DNA of 64,000 nt from Symbiodinium natans (taxonomy: Eukaryota; Sar; Dinophyceae; Suessiales; Symbiodiniaceae). The notes under the pieces are model-generated. The model saw nothing but the letters and a program-made list of their open reading frames with translations. It was not told the origin of the DNA and did no database searches. The DNA is taken from the NCBI GenBank assembly GCA_905221605.1, contig CAJNDS010002537.1, positions 62,001 through 126,000 of the forward strand, written 5' to 3'. A program made the position numbers and the translations under genes. Positions within the stretch are counted from its first letter, which is position 1; each line of letters begins with the position of its first letter. Shown here in pieces: positions 11,057 to 21,719 of the stretch.

Positions 11057-12631
11057 TCAGATTCCTACCCTGAACCCTGAACGCCAGCCTGTCGCCACAT
11101 AGCCGGCATAAACCCCAGTTGCAGTGCGCGTGAAGTTCAGCTGCAAAGCCATCACCAGCTTAGCGACTGTCAAATCGCTCGCTCCGACAAGCACGGCGAA
11201 GAGCGCAGCATATCCAGAACGCTGAATGAGGTCTCCGGACTGGGTCTCATTCAACGGACACTTGTCATCAAAGTCTGCATATGTCAGCTCCGCAATCAGC
11301 TGATGCTGGTTGTTGTACACGCTCCTCTGCCACTGCGAACTGCAGTCTGTGCGTGGCTGCAACGAGTCCGGAGTCGGCCCCAGGTCCACGAAATAGTGTG
11401 GCACGGAGGCAATGCCGTGAAAATGGCTCGGAAGAAAGGCCGTGCTCACCGACAACTGGAAACTCCCGACAAGGTTTCTCACAATAGTCAAATCTGGCGG
11501 AGGGAGGGCTTGGATCCAAGGTCCAAGAAGAGGGGCACAGGATGTGCTGCCCGCATTCGAATAGGTGTCCTCCTCGCAGGCCAGGCAGTCGTCTATGTCC
11601 GTCTCCAGGTTTGCATCGTACTTGCCGGCGGGACACTCGGAGCAGCCGGTTCCATTGAAGACCTGCCCAGGTGTGCAAAGCGCGCGGATCGCGAGCTGCA
11701 CTTTCCAAGTGTCATCCACCTCAGCTCCTCCCACATCTCCACAGCAGATCACAAAGGTACCTGGAGCAAGCAATACAGCGCTTGCACTGTGGCGGGCCGG
11801 AGGAGCATCCAACGCACCATCGTGTAAAGTCCTCCATTGGTGAGTCCCCACATCAAACTGGTACAACGACCCTGAATCCTGGTTACTCGCAAGCTCACCA
11901 CCATAGATGATCAGCTGGTCCTCAAGTTCATCGTAAGCCATGTTGACCTGGATCCGAGCCAAGGGAGCACCTGGACCGGATAGCTGGCTCCAAGTGTTAC
12001 TTGCGAACGAATAGCTCCACAGATCGTTGAAAAGCACGTGCCCGCAAGTCCCAAGCTGACGGCCGCCGAAAATAAACATGAGACCACGGCGTTTGGACAC
12101 GGCGCTGCCATGACCATAGCGCAGATCGGGACCATCCGTGGATGGCAGCATTTCTTCCCACGCCAAGCTGGTCAAATCCAGGGACCACAGCTCTCTTGAT
12201 CTACTGCAGGTGGAGTGTCTAAGCTGAAATCCTCCGAACATGAAGATTGCACTCTGATCAGGTGCAACTTCCATGCTATGGCCGTATCGAGGTATTGGGT
12301 TCACGTCGTTCTGAGTGCTGAAGGCCACTTGTGCCCATACCCGCGTAGCGGGATTAAAGTGCCACATGTCTGAAAGATATGTCCCGGTGGTGCCGGAAAC
12401 ATGATAGCCCCCATAGATGAATAGGTCCTTCCCTACAGATGTAGCCGCATGGCTGTGCCTTGATTGCGGCCTTAGCCCCGGAATAGATAGCACCTTCCAG
12501 CTCGAAGCTGCGAACTGCCACACATCCGACAAGGAGAGCCCTCCATCTTGCCCACCGAACAGCAATGAGCCATGGTATTCGACGTTGGTGAAGGTAGCAT
12601 CCTGCCGAACTCCTGGGCCTCCTCCGCCTAC
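11057..12631 (-). CDS. Kelch-repeat protein with cysteine-rich (GCC2/GCC3-like) tail
   Basis: A single minus-strand open frame of about 520 codons. It begins at a probable acceptor (TTCAG|GTAGGC at 12631), since no in-frame ATG exists near the first kelch motif; the start must lie in an upstream exon. It has at least five kelch units with the GG..L..vW pattern: LLFGGQDGG, LFIYGGY, IFMFGG, FIFGG and LIIYGGE. These are followed by a Cys-rich module (GYPAGK-like CSECPAGKYDANLE..CLACEEDTYSNAGSTSC) resembling the ephrin-receptor/GCC2-GCC3 fold. A C-terminal region of about 150 residues follows with N-x-T sites. Kelch units form a beta-propeller for protein binding; the Cys-rich tail suggests an extracellular or luminal location. 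The 3' boundary is a stop at 11057. Confidence 0.8.
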   Translation of the reverse strand, partial: VGGGGPGVRQDATFTNVEYHGSLLFGGQDGGLSLSDVWQFAASSWKVLSIPGLRPQSRHSHAATSVGKDLFIYGGYHVSGTTGTYLSDMWHFNPATRVWAQVAFSTQNDVNPIPRYGHSMEVAPDQSAIFMFGGFQLRHSTCSRSRELWSLDLTSLAWEEMLPSTDGPDLRYGHGSAVSKRRGLMFIFGGRQLGTCGHVLFNDLWSYSFASNTWSQLSGPGAPLARIQVNMAYDELEDQLIIYGGELASNQDSGSLYQFDVGTHQWRTLHDGALDAPPARHSASAVLLAPGTFVICCGDVGGAEVDDTWKVQLAIRALCTPGQVFNGTGCSECPAGKYDANLETDIDDCLACEEDTYSNAGSTSCAPLLGPWIQALPPPDLTIVRNLVGSFQLSVSTAFLPSHFHGIASVPHYFVDLGPTPDSLQPRTDCSSQWQRSVYNNQHQLIAELTYADFDDKCPLNETQSGDLIQRSGYAALFAVLVGASDLTVAKLVMALQLNFTRTATGVYAGYVATGWRSGFRVGI

Positions 12632-12644
12632 CTGAACATTCTTG

Positions 12645-13030
12645 AACCAAGGGCTTCTGGCTTCAGATTTCGGGCTCAGGCTTCAGGGTATTTCGGTGTT
12701 GGGGCGTTGGTTGGAGTATTTCTCACTCTGCCTCGTTCCAGGACACCGACCCAGAAACAGGGGAGACAGCTGCAAGCCAAGCCAGCAAACTCATCCCTCC
12801 TGGTTTAAGGCTGAAGGATCAAGGGTCGAGGTTTAAGGGTTGAGGGCTGAAGCGTCAAGGGTCGAGGGTTTAGGGTTTAGGGCTGAAGGGCCAAGGGTGG
12901 AGGGTTTTGGGTTTAGACAAGAGCTTAAAGGGTTTTATGATTCACCGTCTCTCTCCGATGCCATTCTGATTCTGGGCCAGCTTCTCCTCGGAGAAACATG
13001 CCCCAAAATTCTCCAAACCCGAGATTCTTG
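12645..13030. other. Degenerate telomere-like / AGGGT-rich non-coding stretch
   Basis: Repeated degenerate units of the form GGTTTAGGG/GAGGGTCGAGGG (12800-12930). This is probably intronic or upstream sequence of the kelch gene. Confidence 0.5.
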
Positions 13031-13567
13031 ACCATTAACCCCTGGTTGCCCTGCTGCCGGTTTTTTCAGGAATGCAAGTCGAGAAGCCGTAGCATCTAGG
13101 GCTCAGGCTATAGAGAACCTCCTTGAAAGTCAACTTACTTCTTTAGCGAGGGAACACGAGACCGCGATCGAGAAGTCATACCCTCCCCACACTGCAGAAG
13201 TAAATGGCTGCTTGGAACTAACAGCTTGAAGTTTGGGCTTTCTGCTGTCCTGCAGCAACTTGGACTCTCGCTTTGTGGCTCTGCGAGGTGGCTGGGCTGA
13301 GAGTGCTTCTGCTTGAGCCAAACGACGCAATGATGTTTTCCATCACCCGCATTCGCAGGACGTTGCTTTGGCGGTTTTGGGGTTTTGGGCCTGGGCTTTA
13401 GGGTTTATAATCTCGGCTGACGTCGCCAAGCACTCATCCAGATAGATGGCATATTCCACCTTTGCCGACAGGTTCTCAGGGTTCTCAGACACTGAGGTCT
13501 GTGAAAGGCAGGAACTTTTTTGCGACTCTTAGGGTGCCTCGAGTCATCCACCGCGGCCAATCACGAG

Positions 13568-13790
13568 AGATTACCTCCGATCTCGCCTGGGTCCAGGTCA
13601 TCGTCGATGAAGGACACATTGTTCGCCCGGGATACCGGCGGCGTCGCACGGTAAATGAAAGCCTTTTTTTCTAGAAGTTCAAGGATGCTCAGAGTCTCAG
13701 AAGTCTCAGAAGTCTCAGCGTTCATTTTGGCGTCTTCCACTTGATCCACCAGTTCGCTGTCGACAGCAATTGAAAGAGCTCCTGGCTTGG
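13568..13790 (-). CDS. Coding-like exon, acidic, unrecognised
   Basis: The minus strand reads EISKPGALSIAVDSELVDQV, then EDAKMNAETSETSETLSILE and a stretch ending FIDDDLDPGEIG, followed by a GT donor (GGAG|GTAATC near 13577). SETSET is encoded by a short 12-bp duplication. The exon is probably downstream of the membrane segment at 13.93-14.27 kb. No family is recognised. Confidence 0.5.
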
Positions 13791-13929
13791 AGATCTCACC
13801 TCAACCTGGATGGCAAGGAAGGCAGGCGTCGTCTGCTCCACAAGCACGGACCTGGTGAAGACCGTGAAGTGGGTGAAATTGTCGCGTGGCGTGTTCCTTC
13901 GTGGTGTTCTGGCTTATGTATCCACCCAG

Positions 13930-14270
13930 CGTGGTTTCGGCACGTCTTCTGTGCCAACTCCTCTCGCAAGCGCAGCGTGCGCAAGTTGCACTTGTGCGGT
14001 GCTGTGCATGATGCGAAGCGTGCCGGTGACGCCAAACATGCAGCCGAACAGAATCAGGAAGATGTTGGCGAACTATGGCGAACTCGCTGATTACAGACTT
14101 GGCCACCAGTGGAAGAGACAAGACTTGCATGCTGCAGACCAGCGAGGCGAAGCCCAAAGCCTGGCCAAAGGCCTTCTTCAAGTCCTCCTGCCGATCCTGG
14201 TTCAGTTTGCAGAAAATTGTGGGAGGGTTTCTTTGGCATGTGCTTTGTCGAAGCTAGCTAGTTTCGGCTT
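13930..14270 (-). pseudogene. Membrane-protein coding segment broken by a 10-bp duplication
   Basis: On the minus strand the frame KKAFGQALGFASLVCSMQVL (hydrophobic) runs to VISEFA near 14070. There the decamer ATAGTTCGCC duplicates adjacent sequence and shifts the frame. Reading resumes in another frame with NIFLILFGCMFGVTGTLRIM (a second helix), then QLAHAALARGVGTEDV and a stop at about 13918. The continuity of both halves around the duplication suggests one exon with a recent frameshift, either a pseudogene or an assembly error. Confidence 0.45.
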
Positions 14271-14399
14271 GACGGCCCTGAGCAAAAGTTCCTGCCTCAG
14301 AGCATTGCCTCGCCGACTCTTCGGAAATGTTCTCGTAATTCTCCTTTCGAACATGCCTGCTGCTGGGCAAGGCTACGACGGATGAAGAGGTACATCTTG

Positions 14400-15200
14400 G
14401 TCCCTCAAAGTGATGGACCTTGTACTGCGTAAATCACAAGGAATTCTCCAATGGCCTGAGGCCCCAAGGCAAGGATGCAACGAAGCCATGCCCACTGCAG
14501 TATTTGATTTTCGTGGACTACAACAAAAGGGTTGCCACTCTTGCGTGCTCAATCCTAGCACATACGACGAAAAACGATCACAATGCAAAACGAGATGTAG
14601 CGTCCTATGGCATATTCAAAACGATCATCAACCGCAATCAAGCATGATACACTCATAGCATGACAACATCTATGGTTGCATGCCAAGAGAGTGCTGTGGC
14701 GTGTAGAAATGTACTGTACTACAGATGGCAAGAGCAAGTTTGCTTGTCGTTTGAGCACTGGCCGCAGGCCGTGCAGTAATGTCCACCTTGCACACGGCAC
14801 AAAGGCAACAGCGCCACCATATCTGGCCAAACTTACAATCCCTAGAAAGCTCCAAGGACTCTTAGTTTAAAGCTTTTGGTGCCCGAACTTAAGGCCTTAT
14901 CATGTCAGGTTTTTGGGCTATTTTTTGAGCCTGAGGACATTGGTTGCTCGCGGAGTCGTTAGTTTCAGCACAACACGTCCACACAACTCTTCTGCAGCAC
15001 CCGATGTGGCTGCGGCGCACCCTCCTTTTTGACTCAAGATGCCAGCTCTTCATTTCAGCAAAAGGTGACTCTGCCGATGGCAACAAAGCACTTCTCACTG
15101 AGTTGCCCGCCAGAATCCTTTGCAGCCTTGACTGTGCTCCACAACACACAACCTCCCCCAAAGAACAGCGGCGACGATCTCTGCTTGCCCAGAGGTGAAG
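14400..15200. other. No supported gene
   Basis: Short overlapping frames on both strands. The minus-strand stretch around 14950-15130 (SAESPFAEMKSWHLESKRRV) is the most protein-like but has no supporting splice context. Confidence 0.3.
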
Positions 15201-15210
15201 TCACTCAACC

Positions 15211-15296
15211 CTAAACCCTATAACCCTATAACCCTAAACCCTAAACCCTAAACCCTAAACCCTATAACCCTAAACCCTCAACCCTAAACCCCGCAA
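15211..15296. repeat. Interstitial telomere-like array (CCCTAAA/CCCTATAA)n
   Basis: About 11 units, mixing CCCTAAA with CCCTATAA variants. No flanking direct repeat was detected. Confidence 0.9.
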
Positions 15297-16174
15297 GGCT
15301 ACAAGATGACCAGCTAAGCTGAATTCGGCAGTCTGTGTCGCTCTCGCAGTTGAGAGGGGAAACACACACGAGCAGTGTGAGATAGGGGCTGGGGTCCCGT
15401 TTACGCTTGAACCACCCAATACTGGGGTTTGGGACCTATAGGGTTCAGCACGCCGCAGCAATATGTAACCATGGGACCCTTGCGCGGAGACTTCTTGCTG
15501 CTCTTCATCAACAAAGAGCTCCGAATTTTTGGTTGCCCACCATTGAACGGATGTTTTGTGCAGTGGCAACCTCTACATGAATTACAGCAGCAACCCTTTG
15601 GTTCCTGCAGACCGGAAGCAAGAAACTCCTTGTGAATCTCTTGCGTGGCATGATACTTTGAGCATCCTACCCGTGCGACGGAGGTGTGCGCGAAAACCTT
15701 TCCTCATGAAAGCGATCACTGGCGATCACGCTATTTGCTGAGCATCATCAGCAAATGACATTGGCATATATCCTCATATCCCGGGGTGCAAAGAAGCACC
15801 GCTCAGAAAAATCCGCATGAGCCTTGGCAAACGTCAACCGGTTTAGGGTTTAACGGTAGACTCCGCTCGGCTGGGCAAACAGGTAATACTTCACCACACT
15901 GCACACATGGACAACTCTGCCATGACTTGAAGCCAGCGCTCTGGAAAGGAGGGCAAACCGAGAAACGACCAACATTTACAAGCAATGAAGGTGTGGGTGA
16001 GCGCCATTCTCTGAAAGAAAGCGTGATGCGCTCTAAGCACTTGTAGTCGTCGCATGCGCCGACATAGACTGTGTGACATGTGAAGGATCTTTCGTAATGA
16101 TTGCGCTTGGCAGGGGGGAAATTGTTGGTGTTTTGGGTGCTGCTGGAGACGTACTTTTACACATAAACAACACA

Positions 16175-16590
16175 TTATATAAATAAATATATGTATATAA
16201 ATATATAGACACACACACACACCTTTGAATGTAGACACAAACATGTACATACATGTATTTGTGTATGCATGAGATTTTGCTGGTTGCTGGCGCGAGGTTT
16301 GGTTCCCTGACATGATATGCTTAGAATTCAGATCTCGACATATTTCCGGGATTGCATCAAGTCAAGACATGTTTCACAAACATACATACCCTCTGGTCCG
16401 ATTCAACACGAACACAGCCACACACACATACTTTTTTGTTTGCATGTCCTTGTTTGCGTTCGTGCTTGTTTTTGTTGGTTTGTTTGCTTGTTTTTGTGTT
16501 TGTGTTTGTGTTTCTGTTCGTGTGTGTGTGTGCGCGTGTCTGCATGTTGTGTGTTGTGTGTTGTGTGTTGTGTGTGTGCGCGCGTTTCAA
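16175..16590. repeat. AT-rich tract and TG/CA-rich microsatellites
   Basis: An ATATAAATA-type tract (16175-16210) runs into (AC)n at about 16208-16224. After 200 bp a TTTGTTTG/TGTGTTG tract follows (16430-16585). Open frames here are low-complexity. Confidence 0.85.
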
Positions 16591-16639
16591 CAACGCAAAC
16601 CATCTTGCAAAAAAAACAACAACATGAACTCCAAACGAC

Positions 16640-17804
16640 CCCAACGCTCCCGACACCCTACATTCAGCCCCGGCCAGTTCAGCTTGGCAGCAGAATCCCT
16701 TGGGGTCACCCACGCCCTCAAGCTTGACCTCGGCCAGGCCGGCCGCCTCCTGCAGAGCAGAAAAGGCAGAAATGATCTGGATGGGCTGTGCCCACTTATA
16801 ACTGTATTTGTGAACCACTTAGAAGGCCCTTCATTGCCCTAATATGGTTATAAATGATTGGGTGAGAAGTGCAGGTACTATGTGGTTAGCAAGTACCATG
16901 AACCTCCAAGCAGTGCTCCCAAAATACCTGGCAACCGAAGAGCTTCACCTTTGCCTCGCACTGCGCCGAAGGAATCTGAACTCAACTCCCCCCCCGTTCT
17001 CCACGAACTTCAGCTTAACTTAGAAGGCGCAAGCCAGCGCCTTTAACTAAGTACTGTTGAAAAAAGGCAGCTCTGTGGAAAACATGGCTCCATCTTCTTC
17101 AGGTCTTCAATCTCAGTCCACTCAGTCTTGCCGTCGTCGTATTTCCTCAAGTTCTGGTAGCAGACAGAGCACTTATTCTGTAACGCATCTGGCAGGTGCA
17201 TGGATTCGATTCCGCTGCAGCAAAAAGCCTGGCATGCTCACATGTAGCTTATTCTAATTCTGCCTATGAGGCGGGCCTGCCCAGACTGCGCCATGCAAGA
17301 TGACTCAGTACTTGTATGTGAGGCCGTATAGACATACGGAAGCAAGGGGGGGTGCGAGCTCCAGTCTTTGGGTTAAGGGCTTCGAGGAGGTTGTAGAGAG
17401 GAAGGAGGTTTGCAAGAGTTCAGGTGCTATGGGCCACAAGGCTGCTCTCACCTTCTGCACATAAAGCTGTTCAAAGTACTCCACCAAGCGAATTGCAGGG
17501 GGTCCCCATGAAGCCTCATAATAGGGCCCAAACTTCCGTGCATCTTCCGCGCGAGAGGTGTGCAACGATGGGTCCCCCCCTTCCCGCCCGCCCATGGACT
17601 TGCACAGAGAGGACTTCGAGAACAGGGGGCTTAGAACAACTCCGAAACCCCAAGCCCTACCTAGGTTTCATTGGTTTGGGGGGCACAGGTCGAGGTTTCT
17701 GAGCCGAGTCTTTACGTTGAACCGTCAAAGCCAAGCTTCACCAGCACATCGGTCGTTGTGTGCTGTAGGACATGACCACTCTGCCCTCGGCGAAGGTTAG
17801 TAAC
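16640..17804 (-). CDS. Small multi-exon gene, paralogue of the 17.95-18.77 kb gene
   Basis: Minus-strand exons recognised by similarity to the neighbour: about 17804-17690 (VTNLRRGQSGHVLQHTTTDV), 17560-17452 (FGPYYEASWGPPAIRLVEYF..LYVQK, then a GTGAG donor) and 17190-17075 (NLRKYDDGKTEWTEIEDLKK). A probable downstream exon is 16760-16670, starting at CTGCAG| (EAAGLAEVKLEGV). The first and third match exons at 18768-18632 and about 18552-18470 almost word for word, so this is a tandem duplicate. The first exon runs into a stop unless a splice site is used. I do not recognise the domain; the YDDGKTEW motif suggests a small beta-rich module. Confidence 0.45.
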
Positions 17805-17952
17805 CTCAGCTTTTTTGCTTCGAGCGGCTTACGATTTGCAACCCATGTTACAAGCACTCAACCCAAAGATTGCGAAACCTTTGTCACCCCTCTGGGCTAC
17901 ACATGAAAGAACATCTCCAGCAAGGCAGCATGCCTCTCTTTGGGCCTGAGCT

Positions 17953-18768
17953 TCACGCAGCCATTCCCTTGCTCACATCGATGACGTCAGCCTCCTTCTC
18001 ACGGCTGACTCCCGAAAGCAAAGCGCCATCTCTGGAGCAGAGCCAAACACACCTTATAAACCCTGAACCCTGAACCCTGAACCCTAAACCCTAAACCCTA
18101 AACCCTAAAGCCTAAAGCCTAAACCCTAAACCCTAAACCCTACAGCCTAAACCCTAAAGCCTAAACAACTCCTGCCTAAACAACTCCTCATGCGGATGTG
18201 TATGTCTCAATGCTTCGGGCTCTTCGGCGGCCTCTGCTTTCTTCTCTTCCGCCTGGACCAGCAGCGACTCGAGGGTGCAGGAACCAGCTCTAAGCAGCTT
18301 TCAACATGCTCCCCCCCTTATACCAACAGTCCCTCAGAGGGAGCATAGTGCCCCCTCTTTTCGTCCCAAACAAGGACTACAGTCCTTAAGAGGGAGTATA
18401 GTACCCCCTGTTATAGTCCCAAATAAGGACTGTGAGTATAAGGGGGAACATCCCAAAATATTGTAGGCAAACAAGGCTCCATCTTCTTCAGGTCTTCAAT
18501 GTCAGTCCACTCAGTCTTGCCGTCGTCGTATTTCCTCAAGCATGTGGCGAACTCGGGCGCAGGGGGGGGGGGGGGGGGGTTTGGCATGTTTCTTCGGAGA
18601 CTTCTCCCCAAGAAAGGGGTTTGAGATGCACCTGCTGAGTTTGCCGAGCTTCACCAGCACATCGGTCGTGGTGTGCTGCATGACCTGACCACTCTGCCCT
18701 CGCCGCAGGTTTGTGACCTGAGTCGGTGTGCCGATGATTACCTTCACCTTGGGTTTCTGCTGCATGAT
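17953..18768 (-). CDS. Small multi-exon gene ending VIDVSKGMAA
   Basis: Minus-strand exons: 18768-18632 (KPKVKVIIGTPTQVTNLRRG..DVLVKLGKLSR, then CAG|GTGCAT donor) and about 18552-18470 (ATCLRKYDDGKTEWTDIEDL). Then come 18252-about 18205 (AEEKKAEAAEEPEA) and 18052-17953 (REKEADVIDVSKGMAA, TGA). The intron between the last two is mostly TTTAGGG-type repeat. The C-terminal exons closely resemble those of the gene at 19.0-19.56 kb. Function is unknown; a lysine/glutamate-rich linker precedes a conserved VIDV.KGMAA tail. Confidence 0.5.
18060..18180. repeat. Telomere-like array inside an intron
   Basis: About 15 CCCTAAA-type units (with CCCTGAA and GCCTAAA variants) on the plus strand, lying between two minus-strand coding exons. 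The acceptor of the following exon (TTATAAG|GTGTG) directly abuts the repeat. Confidence 0.85.
18320..18450. repeat. About 60-bp imperfect tandem duplication with internal dyads
   Basis: The motif CAGTCC..AGAGGGAG.ATAGT.CCCC..GTCCCAAA.AAGGACT occurs twice in a row (around 18329 and 18376). It contains an inverted pair AGTCC/GGACT, so each unit could form a hairpin. Confidence 0.6.
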
Positions 18769-19005
18769 CTGAGGGGTTTAGGGTTTAGGGCTTAGGGCTT
18801 AGGGTTTGTATGGCCGTCCACCCACTCTGCCCCCAACGTATGACATGGGGGTTTACGAAAATCGGGTGCCCCGAAAAGTAGTAGGATTCCCTTCTCATAA
18901 GGACCCCAAAAGGTACCCCAATTTTCGGAAACCACCACATTTAGGAAGACTGCCAGAGGCCAGACCCCGCAAGAAACAGCGTAGCGGCACATTGGCCCCT
19001 GAGCT

Positions 19006-19562
19006 TCAGGCAGCCATTCCCTTCTTGACATCAATGACTTCATCACCACCTTCCTTCTCAGAAACGACTCATGAATCCAGCAGGAAGGATGCCATATCCG
19101 TGGAGCAGCCACACCACGCAAAACACGCCAAGCACATGATCCCGGAAATTGGGGCATTGAGACATGCATTGCAATGCTTCGGTTCGGCCTCCTGCGCTGC
19201 TGGCTCCGGCTTCTTGTCTTCCACCTGGCACCACCCGCAACGACTCAGGGGAAGTAGAAAAAAATGTCGCGACGCTGTGACTCGAGGAAGAAAGAAGTGA
19301 CCGCCGAAAACGATGCATTAAGCCCCGCAGTGGGCCTAGAAGCCCATTAGAAGCTTAAACCCTACACCCTAAGCTCTAAACCCTAAACCCTAAACCCTAA
19401 CCCTAAACCCTAAACCCTAAGCCCTAAACCCTAAACCCTAAACCCTAAACCCTAAACTCCGCCGGCCTTCGGCTCCGCCTTTGCCTCCACCTTGGGCTCC
19501 GCCTTCGCCTCCTTTGGCTGGGTCGTGGCGGCCGTGGCGGGGGTCGAGGAGCTGCAGCCCAT
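19006..19562 (-). CDS. Small acylated-type protein, starts MGCSSS, ends VIDVKKGMAA
   Basis: ATG at 19562-19560 opens an exon reading MGCSSS, then an Ala/Thr stretch, then KEAKAEPKVEAKAEPK-type repeats to about 19460. A telomere-like intron (19370-19456) follows, then an exon starting after GCCAG| at 19224 (VEDKKPEPAAQEAEPK). The final exon reads GGDEVIDVKKGMAA with TGA at 19008-19006. MGC followed by Ser fits the N-myristoylation/palmitoylation consensus, suggesting membrane attachment. The tail is shared with the 17.95-18.77 kb gene. The exact donor sites are uncertain. Telomere-like DNA (19565-19670) also lies immediately 5' of the ATG. Confidence 0.5.
19370..19456. repeat. Telomere-like array (CCCTAAA)n
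   Basis: About 11 units of CCCTAAA on the plus strand abut the MGCSSS exon. A second tract in opposite orientation (TTTAGGG, 19565-19670) lies on the other side, so this small exon is bracketed by convergent telomere-like repeats. Confidence 0.9.
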
Positions 19563-19679
19563 CCTGGGGGGTTTAGGGTTTAAGGTTTAGGGTTTAGGGT
19601 TGAGGGTTGAGGGTTTAGGGCCAAGTTCTGGGTTTAGGGTTTGGTGCTTAGGGTTTAGGGTTTAGGTTTTAAGAACCCT

Positions 19680-21715
19680 CTAAGGAACCCCTTTAAGGCA
19701 CCCAGTAAGGACCTGAGGAAGCCTTAAAGACACTTTGCCAGGAAAACTTGGGGGGCGGCGGGTTATTAAAGACATACTGGTGAGCCTTGAACTCAAGAAG
19801 CCTCGATCTTGACCCTAAAAAAACAAGTAGTCATAACAGCAACCAGCGACCAAGAACTAACTAAGAGATGGCACTGGCAATTGAACGAACTCGCTGATCA
19901 AGCATACTCAACTTCAGTTCGCAACCAGTGTTGTAGTCATCGACCCATCTTGCAACGAAGTAGCTTGTGGCAGAGGAACTTTCGCAAAGTTTCGTGGCAA
20001 AGTTGATGCTGAGACAGCTGCTGAGGGGGTCTCTAAAACTGTGGGGGCTTAGGGCCTCTGAGGCCTTCAGGCGAGCCTCCGGAAAACTCTAGGAGATTGG
20101 CAATTCGGGCTGTCGATGCTCAGAGCTCAGATGACTTCAGAGGCAAATCGACAGAATCCTCACCATGACGCCTCCGAATGTGCCCGGAAGCTTCCGGGGC
20201 AGTTCTCTGCATCAATGTTCTGTCAGCTATACAGGCACACACAGCGTGCACGCGTGGGTGCGAGTGTCTGCAAAGGCTCGACCCCCCCCCCCTGCCCGCC
20301 CCCCTCCAGAATGGACGACCAACGCACCACCCGAGCCCGAACCCCAAAGGCCCGAAACTCAACACAGACCATGTTGAACCGTTGCACCCAAGGACCCACC
20401 CTCCCTCTCTAATCTTTTTGATCTTCTTTTCTTCTGCGCCGAGCTGGCCGCGTTTCAGACGTGAACTTTGAGCCTACAGCACAAAGTGGTCGGGCAGTTT
20501 TGCGTGTTCTGCGCTGTGAGGCAGAAAGAAAATGCAGCTGCATTTGCAAACTCCTCCGGTTGGAAACATAGAGGTGACATTCAAACGCGCGAAAACTTCT
20601 GAGGTGTTCCACTGCTCATTGGCAAGGATCGTGGAGACTCACAATACGACGCTATTATGTACAGGCTTCTCTATATAGGGTACAAAAGCTGGCCAACGCA
20701 GATAAGGCTTGATGTACAGACTCGTCTGTTCACTTTCTGTTCACAGGAGGCATGGACTTGACATTCAAATGCGTGGCAACATCTGCGGTGTGCCACTTGC
20801 TGATGTTCTGGCCTTCTTCACACAGGGCCAGCTAAAACATTTCAGTAAGAGAAGACTGTTCTGGCCTTCTTCACACAGGGCCAGCTAAAACATTTCAGTA
20901 AGAGAAGACAGACGGCCAGAATATGAGTTGACTGAATCCGTGCTTCACTTTGCTTGTATCCTTTGACTCTGAAGGGCCTGGCCGTGCTTACCATCGCTGC
21001 ACTTCAGCCGTGGCTTTCAAGGTTGGGGGTTGTTTTGGGGGCTGTGGGAACAGAACAACAGGAAACACATGCCAGTGTTTCAGGAAGACAAGAAGTATGA
21101 CAAGCATAACTTCCAGAACAGGGTGTGAGCCTGGTATGTAGAAACTAGTATTTCTGGTTTAGGGCTGGGTTCCGGTGCTCGCGAGATCACGAAACACAGT
21201 ATCGACGTCGATGACGACAGCTCTAGTACTTCAGTGAAGGATCTTCGTGGTTCAAGCATTGGGGATTCAAAGGTGGGGTTTGGACGGGCTTGGGGATGTT
21301 TTGGGCTTGGGGTCGCGGTAGAGATGGGGTCCGAAGGCTTGGTGGGTTTAAGGTTTAGGGTTTAGGGCCTCTTTCGGGTTTAGGTGAAACAGACACAGGT
21401 CAAGCCTCGCCGGCCCCTTCGCGAGCAAAAGCAAGTCTGGACAGCCCAGGGGCCTCCGCTGGCTAAAGGCAATCAGAAATAGGGGTACCTCTTTGAGTTT
21501 TTTTTACAGGATTGTCTAGTATCTTGGGGTATATAAGGGGACCCCTATATTTCGAAAATTGCAAACCAGGTTGTAGGGTCTAGGGCGTCTAGGGTTGGGT
21601 ATTCTTTTTTGTCTCTCAAGACAGCGCAGGCACTGATGAAAGTCATCTAAGACCCGCATCAGTTCCCTCGTCCGTGTCTCTGCCTGTTTAACTATCCCAC
21701 TGAAAATACGTTCAC
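19680..21715. other. No supported gene
   Basis: Only weak frames. The stretch contains the 53-bp duplication at 20804-20909, a C-run at about 20280 and telomere-like fragments at 21340-21390. Confidence 0.4.
20804..20909. repeat. 53-bp perfect tandem duplication
   Basis: The 53-bp unit starting TGTTCTGGCCTTCTTCACAC and ending AGAGAAGAC occurs twice head to tail with no visible mismatch, implying a recent event. Confidence 0.9.
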
Positions 21716-21719
21716 ACTA

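Noticed and set aside
15211-19456. True chromosome end
   Set aside because: Telomere-like arrays here are short, internal and in both orientations, with genes on both sides; they are interstitial.
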